From the NCBI GenBank assembly GCA_031459655.1, contig JAVKID010000011.1:1-42104 (forward strand): DNA of 42,104 nt, read 5' to 3'. How positions within the stretch are numbered: the first letter of the stretch is position 1; every line of letters begins with the position of its first letter. A program made the translations under genes and the position numbers. The notes below the pieces were generated by a model, which saw nothing but the letters and a program-made list of their open reading frames with translations, searched no databases and had not been told where the DNA came from. This DNA is from Fervidifonticultor_A octavus_A (lineage in GTDB: Bacteria > Sysuimicrobiota > Sysuimicrobiia > Sysuimicrobiales > Humicultoraceae). Positions 37,696 to 42,104 of this stretch are shown piece by piece.

Positions 37696-39252
37696 CTACT
37701 CCCACTCGATCGTGGCCGGAGGCTTGCTGGTGATGTCGTAGACCACCCGCGTCACGCCCGGCACCTCGCGGGTGATGCGGCTGGCGATCGCCTCCAGCAC
37801 GTCCTCGGGCAGCCGGGCCCAGTCCGCGGTCATGCCGTCCTCGCTGGTCACGGCGCGGACAACCACGACCTGCCCGTAGGTCCGCGCGTCGCCCATGACC
37901 CCCACGGTGTGCACGGGCAGTAGCACGGCGAACGCCTGCCAGAGGTCCAGCGCCAGGCCGGCCTCGCGGATTTCCTCCAGGATGATGGCGTCGGCCTCGC
38001 GCAGGAGATGGAGGCGCTCGCGGGTCACCTCGCCCAGGATGCGGATGGCCAGCCCGGGCCCCGGGAAGGGATGCCGGGCGATCATCCGGTCGGGCAGACC
38101 CAACTGCCGCGCCACCTCGCGCACCTCGTCCTTGAACAGGTCGCGGAACGGTTCGACCAGGCGCAACCGCATGCGCTCCGGGAGGCCGCCGACGTTGTGG
38201 TGGGTCTTGATGCGGGCGGCGGTGCGGGTGCCGCTCTCGATGACGTCGGGGTAGAGGGTCCCCTGCACCAGGAATTCGATCTGGCCCAGGCGCTGGGCCT
38301 CCTCTTCGAAGACGCGCACGAACTCCTCGCCGATGGCGCGCCGCTTCCGCTCGGGATCGGTCACGCCGGCCAGGCGGGCCAGGAACCGCTCCTCCGCGTC
38401 CACGTGAACCAGCGGCACCTGGAAGGTGTCGCGGAACGTGGAGACCACCTGGCCGGCCTCGTCCTTGCGCAGCAGGCCGTGGTCCACGAAGATGCAGGTC
38501 AACTGGTCCCCGATGGCCCGGTGGACCAGGGCCGCCGCCGTCGCGGAGTCCACCCCGCCCGACAGCGCGCACAGCGCGCGCCCGGCGCCCACCTGCTCCC
38601 GGATGGCCCCGACGCTCCGGTCGATGAACGAGGTCATCGTCCAGGTGGGCGCGCAGCCGCAGACGGTGTAGAGGAAGTTGCGCAGCACCTCGATCCCCCA
38701 CGGCGTGTGGGAGACCTCGGGGTGGAACTGCAGGCCGTAGAGCCGGCGTCGCCGGTCGGCCATGGCGGCGATGGGGGTGCGGTCGGTGTGGGCCAGCGCC
38801 GTGAAGCCCTCGGGCAGCGCGACGATCGAGTCGCCGTGGCTCATCCAGCAGATCAGGCGTGGCTCCAACCCGGCGAAGAGGTCGGCGCCGTCGTCGACGA
38901 ACAGGCGGGTGCGGCCGTACTCGCGCTGGGCCGCCGCGGCGGTCCGCCCGCCGGGCAGGAGGTGGGCCATCAACTGCATGCCGTAGCAGATCCCCAGCGT
39001 CGGGATGCCGGAGGCAAAGAGCGACGGGTCGATACGCGGCGCCCCCGGCTCGTACACGCTGGCTGGCCCCCCGGAGAGGACCAGGCCCTGCGGCCGGTGC
39101 GCCAGGATCTGCTCCACCGGGGTATCGAAGGGGAGGATGAGGCTGTAGACCCGACACTCGCGGATGCGCCGGGCGATGAGCTGGGCGTACTGGGCGCCGA
39201 AGTCCAGGACGATGACCGGACGCGGCGCGGCGTCGGCCGGCGTCGCCACCAC
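37696..39252 (-). CDS. guaA: GMP synthase (glutamine-hydrolysing)
   Basis: A 518-residue GMP synthase of normal length. The glutamine amidotransferase domain (to about 200) has VLDFGAQYAQLIARRI, nucleophile C89 in LGICYGMQ, and H177 and E179 in LQFHPEVSHT. The ATP-pyrophosphatase domain starts with the P-loop SGGVDS (231-236). The dimerisation domain ends RVVYDITSKPPATIEWE, as in the family. I chose the first of two tandem GTG codons (39252); the frame is open further upstream only as a shadow of guaB. It turns XMP into GMP and lies 23 bases after the IMP dehydrogenase gene. Confidence 0.96.
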   Translation of the reverse strand: MVATPADAAPRPVIVLDFGAQYAQLIARRIRECRVYSLILPFDTPVEQILAHRPQGLVLSGGPASVYEPGAPRIDPSLFASGIPTLGICYGMQLMAHLLPGGRTAAAAQREYGRTRLFVDDGADLFAGLEPRLICWMSHGDSIVALPEGFTALAHTDRTPIAAMADRRRRLYGLQFHPEVSHTPWGIEVLRNFLYTVCGCAPTWTMTSFIDRSVGAIREQVGAGRALCALSGGVDSATAAALVHRAIGDQLTCIFVDHGLLRKDEAGQVVSTFRDTFQVPLVHVDAEERFLARLAGVTDPERKRRAIGEEFVRVFEEEAQRLGQIEFLVQGTLYPDVIESGTRTAARIKTHHNVGGLPERMRLRLVEPFRDLFKDEVREVARQLGLPDRMIARHPFPGPGLAIRILGEVTRERLHLLREADAIILEEIREAGLALDLWQAFAVLLPVHTVGVMGDARTYGQVVVVRAVTSEDGMTADWARLPEDVLEAIASRITREVPGVTRVVYDITSKPPATIEWE

Positions 39253-39275
39253 CCGGTGCGGCTGTGAGAGCGTCC

Positions 39276-40490
39276 TCAGCGTCCCTGTCCCACCTTCTGG
39301 CTGAACTGCGCCGCCTTGCCCTCGCTCCCCAGCGTGGGCGCCAGCACGATCTCCGCCCCGTGCATCTGGCGGATGGTGGCGGCGCCGCACATCCCCATCG
39401 CGATCCGCAGCGCCTCGGCCAGGTTGTGCGACCCGTCGTCGGTCCCCGCCGGCCCCAGCAGGATCTGCTGGAGCGTGCCGGTGGTGCCCACGCGGATGCG
39501 CGTGCCGCGGGGCAGCACGGCGTGCGGGGTGGCCATGCCCCAGTGGAACCCCCGGCCGGGGGCCTCTTCGGCCCTGGCCAGGGCCGAACCCAGCATCACC
39601 GCGTCCGCGCCGCAGGCGATGGCCTTGGCCACATCCCCGCCGGTGGCGATGCCACCGTCGGCCACCACCGGCACATAGCGGCCGGTGCGGCGCAGGTGGT
39701 CGTCGCGCGCGGCGGCCACGTCGCAGATGGCGGTGGCCTGGGGCACGCCGATGCCCAGGACCCGCCGGCTGGTGCAGGCGGCGCCGGGCCCGACCCCGAC
39801 GAAGATGGCGGCCGCGCCCGCCTCCAGCAGCCCCATCGCCGCGTCGTAGCCGACGCAGTTGCCGGCCATGACCGGCGTGCGGTGCCGGCCGGTCAGCGCG
39901 CGCAGCGAGATCGTCCGACCCCGGGCGGAGCGGTGCTCCTCGGTGACCACGGTGGACTGGACCAGCAGGAGGTCGGCACCCGCCTCCTCGGCCAGCGGCG
40001 CTAGGCGCGCGGCTGCCGCCGGGGTCATCGAGACGCAGCACGTGGCGCCGGCGGCCTTGATGGCGCCGATGCGCGCGGCCACCAGGTCGTCCCGGATGGG
40101 CGCCCGGTAGAGGCGTTGCAGCAGCCCGATCACCTCGTCGGCCGGCGCCGAGGCGATGGCGGCCAGCGGCTCGGCGGGATCGGGGTAGCGGGTCTGCAGA
40201 CCTTCCAGGTTCAGGACGGCCAAGCCGCCCAGCGCTGAGATGATGCCGGCGGTCCGAACATCAACGACGCTGTCCATGGCCGACGCGACGAAGGGGAGCC
40301 GGAAGGTGTACCCGCCCACCTCCCAGGAGCAGTCCACGTCCTCCGGATCCAGCGTGGAGGCGGCGGGGGCCAGGGCGATCTCGTCCAGGCTGAAGGTCCT
40401 CCGGATCGCGCGGCCGCAGCCCAGCCACTCGGTGGCGGCGTCGCGGTCCAGGACGCGGCTGGCCGCGCGCGTCGGCATCGGCGTCGTCAT
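39276..40490 (-). CDS. guaB: GuaB3-type IMP dehydrogenase without CBS domains
   Basis: A 404-residue TIM-barrel enzyme of the IMPDH/GMP reductase family. The catalytic loop is GVGPGAACTSRRVLGIGVPQ, with nucleophile C239 followed by T240. The phosphate-binding segment is VADGGIATGGDVAKAI and GADAVMLGS. No CBS pair lies between the early strands and residue 230, so it is about 80-100 residues shorter than classical GuaB. RRTFSLDEIALAP and the tail AEIVLAPTLGSEGKAAQ are features of the GuaB3 branch known from cyanobacteria and actinobacteria. Position directly before guaA supports IMP-to-XMP oxidation over GMP reduction. The ATG overlaps the hpt stop by 4 bases. Confidence 0.9.
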   Translation of the reverse strand: MTTPMPTRAASRVLDRDAATEWLGCGRAIRRTFSLDEIALAPAASTLDPEDVDCSWEVGGYTFRLPFVASAMDSVVDVRTAGIISALGGLAVLNLEGLQTRYPDPAEPLAAIASAPADEVIGLLQRLYRAPIRDDLVAARIGAIKAAGATCCVSMTPAAAARLAPLAEEAGADLLLVQSTVVTEEHRSARGRTISLRALTGRHRTPVMAGNCVGYDAAMGLLEAGAAAIFVGVGPGAACTSRRVLGIGVPQATAICDVAAARDDHLRRTGRYVPVVADGGIATGGDVAKAIACGADAVMLGSALARAEEAPGRGFHWGMATPHAVLPRGTRIRVGTTGTLQQILLGPAGTDDGSHNLAEALRIAMGMCGAATIRQMHGAEIVLAPTLGSEGKAAQFSQKVGQGR

Positions 40491-41059
40491 CGGCGGTCCA
40501 CCCCCTCGGTCGTCATCTCCCCGTACAGCTCCGGTTTCAGCACGGCGATATACGGCAGGTTGCGGTACCGGCCGGCGAAGTCGAGGCCGTACCCGATCAC
40601 GAACTTGTCGGGGATCTCAAATCCGCGGAAGTCGATGGGCACCTCGCGGATGCGCCGCGGCCGCTTGTCCAGCAGCGCGCAGACGCGCAGCGACGCCGGA
40701 TAGCGGGCCTTCAGCGTCTCCAGCAGGTAGTCCATCGTCAGGCCGGTGTCGATGATGTCGTCCACGACGATCACGTGCCGGCCCTCGATGCTCTGGTCCA
40801 GGTCCTTGAGGATCCGCACGATCCCGCTGCTCGTGGTGCTGGCCCCGTAGGACTGGGTGGCCATGAAGTCGATCTGGCAGGGCACCGCGATCGCCCGCAA
40901 CAGGTCCGCGAGAAAGACAAAGGCACCCGTCAGGATGCCCACCAGCAGCGGTTCTTTGTCGTTGTACTCCAGGGTGATGCGCCGGCCGAGTTCCCGGATG
41001 CGGTCCTGGAGGGCCGCCTCCGGGATGAGGACTTCTTCGACATCATCCACCAGGCCCAA
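40487..41059 (-). CDS. hpt: Hypoxanthine(-guanine) phosphoribosyltransferase
   Basis: A 190-residue type I phosphoribosyltransferase that salvages hypoxanthine or guanine with PRPP. Marks are EVLIPEAALQDRIRELG, LLVGILTGAFVFLADL, the PRPP loop VIVVDDIIDTGLTMDYLL and IPDKFVIGYGLDFAGRYRNLPYIAVL. The frame opens earlier, at ATG 41092 or further, but TATAAT of a consensus promoter ends inside that ATG. I therefore prefer TTG 41059, with GAGGAG 10 bases upstream, which leaves the usual short lead before VEEVLI; GTG 41050 is also possible. It overlaps guaB by 4 bases. With guaB and guaA it forms a guanine nucleotide operon. Confidence 0.92.
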   Translation of the reverse strand: MGLVDDVEEVLIPEAALQDRIRELGRRITLEYNDKEPLLVGILTGAFVFLADLLRAIAVPCQIDFMATQSYGASTTSSGIVRILKDLDQSIEGRHVIVVDDIIDTGLTMDYLLETLKARYPASLRVCALLDKRPRRIREVPIDFRGFEIPDKFVIGYGLDFAGRYRNLPYIAVLKPELYGEMTTEGVDRR

Positions 41060-41090
41060 TGGCGGTCGGCTCCTCGTCGGGGTTTGGGTC

Positions 41091-41119
41091 ATTATAGGGC
41101 CCTGAGGGGTGAGCGTCAA
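41091..41119 (-). promoter_or_regulatory. Near-consensus promoter of the hpt-guaB-guaA operon
   Basis: On the minus strand TTGACG (41119-41114) and a perfect TATAAT (41096-41091) are exactly 17 bases apart. The -10 box overlaps the ATG at 41092-41090. Confidence 0.82.
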
Positions 41120-41128
41120 TCCGCATAA

Positions 41129-41145
41129 TCCCTGAACCTCAGGGA
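41129..41145 (-). promoter_or_regulatory. Perfect inverted repeat upstream of the hpt promoter
   Basis: TCCCTGA, ACC, TCAGGGA is a perfect 7-base inverted repeat with a 3-base loop, centred between the pyrE stop and the hpt -35 box. It could be a weak terminator for pyrFE (only TTAT follows on the minus strand) or an operator, as its edge is 10 bases from the -35. Confidence 0.45.
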
Positions 41146-41167
41146 GGATTGTTCGGATTCCCGGTTG

Positions 41168-41737
41168 CTATCCCGGCCGGCTGCCCGGCTTCGTGGCCGG
41201 GACGCCGGCGCGGCACAGCGGACACGCTCCCGCAGGGAATGCCGGCAGGTCGAGGGTCAGGAGGGCCTGGAGCGGCACCTCGAATGTCCGCCGACCGCCG
41301 GTCCGGTCAACCAGCGCCGCCACGCCGGCCACGACCCCGCCGGCCTGGCGGACCAGCGCCGCCACCTCCGCCGTGCTCCCGCCCGTGGTGATTACGTCCT
41401 CGACGATGAGCGCACGCTCACCCGGCGCGACGGCGAATCCCCGCCGGAGCGCCAGCCGACCGTCGGCCCGCTCGGCGAACAGCGCGCGGACCCGGAGCGC
41501 CCGGCCGACCTCGTGGGCGACGATCACCGCGCCCAGCGCTGGACCGATCACCAGGTCGGGGCGAAGCGGCCGCGCCAGGTCGGCCAGGGCGCGGCCGAGC
41601 GCCTCGGCCTCGTCGGGATGCTGGAGGATGAGCGCGGACTGGACGTAGGCGCCGCTGTGGAGCCCGGACGAGAGCAGGAAATGCCCTTCCTGCACGGCGC
41701 CGTACCGGCGGAAGCGCGCCAGCCAGTCTTCGGTCAC
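41168..41737 (-). CDS. pyrE: Orotate phosphoribosyltransferase
   Basis: A 189-residue type I phosphoribosyltransferase that makes OMP from orotate and PRPP. It has EGHFLLSSGLHSGAYVQSAL, PDLVIGPALGAVIVAHEV, RRGFAVAPGERALIVEDVITTGGST (PRPP loop in the last part) and a C-terminal pair of Cys in GACPLCRAG that could bind metal, as seen in some bacterial OPRTases. The GTG at 41737 overlaps the pyrF stop by 4 bases (GTGA), so the two are coupled. The frame stays open upstream only as a shadow of pyrF. Confidence 0.95.
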   Translation of the reverse strand: MTEDWLARFRRYGAVQEGHFLLSSGLHSGAYVQSALILQHPDEAEALGRALADLARPLRPDLVIGPALGAVIVAHEVGRALRVRALFAERADGRLALRRGFAVAPGERALIVEDVITTGGSTAEVAALVRQAGGVVAGVAALVDRTGGRRTFEVPLQALLTLDLPAFPAGACPLCRAGVPATKPGSRPG

Positions 41738-42104
41738 GGCGACTCCGTGATCTGCACCCCGGCCCCGAAACCCCCAGCCTCGCCCCCGGCTCCGCCGCGC
41801 CGCTGAGCCGCGGCGGCCATCTCCGCTGCGACCGCCTCCGCCGCCGCCAGGGGATCCGGCGCCCCGGTGATCGGCCGGCCCACGACGAGGTAGTCGGCAC
41901 CGGCGCGCACCGCGAACCGCGGCGTCGCGGTGCGCGCCTGATCGTGCGGCGCGGTCCCGGCCGGGCGGATGCCCGGGGTGAGGACCCGGAAGTCGCCGCC
42001 GCAGCGCGATTTGATCCGGGCGCACTCGCGGGCCGAGGCGGTCACGCCGTCGAGTCCGGCCTCGCGCGCCGCCACCGCAGCCCGCAGGACGCTGGGCCCC
42101 ACGC
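41734..42104 (-). CDS. pyrF: Orotidine 5'-phosphate decarboxylase, C-terminal part
   Basis: The gene enters from the right edge; about 123 C-terminal residues are visible. GLDGVTASARECARI, LTPGIRPAG, DQARTATPRFAVRAGADYLVVGRPI and an Ala-rich tail are the end of the OMP decarboxylase barrel with the phosphate-binding GADYLVVGRPI loop. It decarboxylates OMP to UMP, directly after PyrE. The tail after the barrel (GGAGGEAGGFGAG) is low in complexity. The start and catalytic DxKxxD lie outside the window. Confidence 0.94.
   Translation of the reverse strand, partial: VGPSVLRAAVAAREAGLDGVTASARECARIKSRCGGDFRVLTPGIRPAGTAPHDQARTATPRFAVRAGADYLVVGRPITGAPDPLAAAEAVAAEMAAAAQRRGGAGGEAGGFGAGVQITESP

Noticed and set aside
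39253..40041. guaA extended upstream to a 781-residue fusion
   Set aside because: The added part is out of frame with the intact guaB gene and has no similarity to any domain.
41060..41167. Purine riboswitch before hpt
   Set aside because: The leader after the promoter is too short for an aptamer, and the inverted repeat at 41129-41145 lies upstream of the promoter.

Overview
The window is a GC-rich bacterial chromosome segment in which almost every intact protein gene lies on the minus strand. No single gene names the phylum. DUF881, a gatCAB operon and a GuaB3-type IMP dehydrogenase point to a Terrabacteria-like lineage. All five periplasmic binding proteins carry ordinary signal peptidase I signals and no lipobox, which fits a cell with a true periplasm. 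A deep diderm lineage such as the Armatimonadota or CSP1-3 group would agree, but this is inference.

Left part (1-5130): the N-terminus of a membrane protein runs off the edge. Then come tRNA-Asn(GUU) with its own promoter, a vapBC toxin-antitoxin pair, a metallo-beta-lactamase-fold hydrolase, a frameshifted IS110-family transposase and a frameshifted large serine recombinase. The recombinase reading frame runs into the antisense strand of tRNA-Leu(CAA). This is the accessory, decaying mobile part of the window.

Housekeeping block (5146-15955), read right to left: gatC-gatA-gatB, a TrmA/RlmD-family protein, dnaE, a membrane-anchored TlpA-like thioredoxin, a DUF881 protein and a geranylgeranyl-reductase-like flavoprotein. 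Gaps are at most 62 bases and several genes overlap, so this is probably one transcription unit. The TrmA/RlmD-like protein keeps the TRAM domain and all four Fe-S cysteines but has lost every catalytic and SAM-binding motif I can locate. It is the most unusual gene here.

Transport block (16058-35448): three peptide/nickel-type ABC importers in tandem. Together they have five substrate-binding proteins and three permease pairs, but only one ATPase pair (DppD/DppF-like). Three of the binding proteins are close paralogs within one operon. A small MerR/excisionase-type DNA-binding protein and an ArnT-like membrane glycosyltransferase sit between systems. The outer permease pairs presumably borrow the single ATPase pair.

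Right part (35461-42104): pcrA/uvrD helicase, then guanine nucleotide genes (hpt, guaB3, guaA in transcription order) and the end of a pyrimidine operon (pyrF partial, pyrE). The hpt and pcrA promoters, near consensus with 17-base spacers, overlap the first possible start codons. Translation probably begins further downstream, on an mRNA with a very short leader in the case of pcrA.
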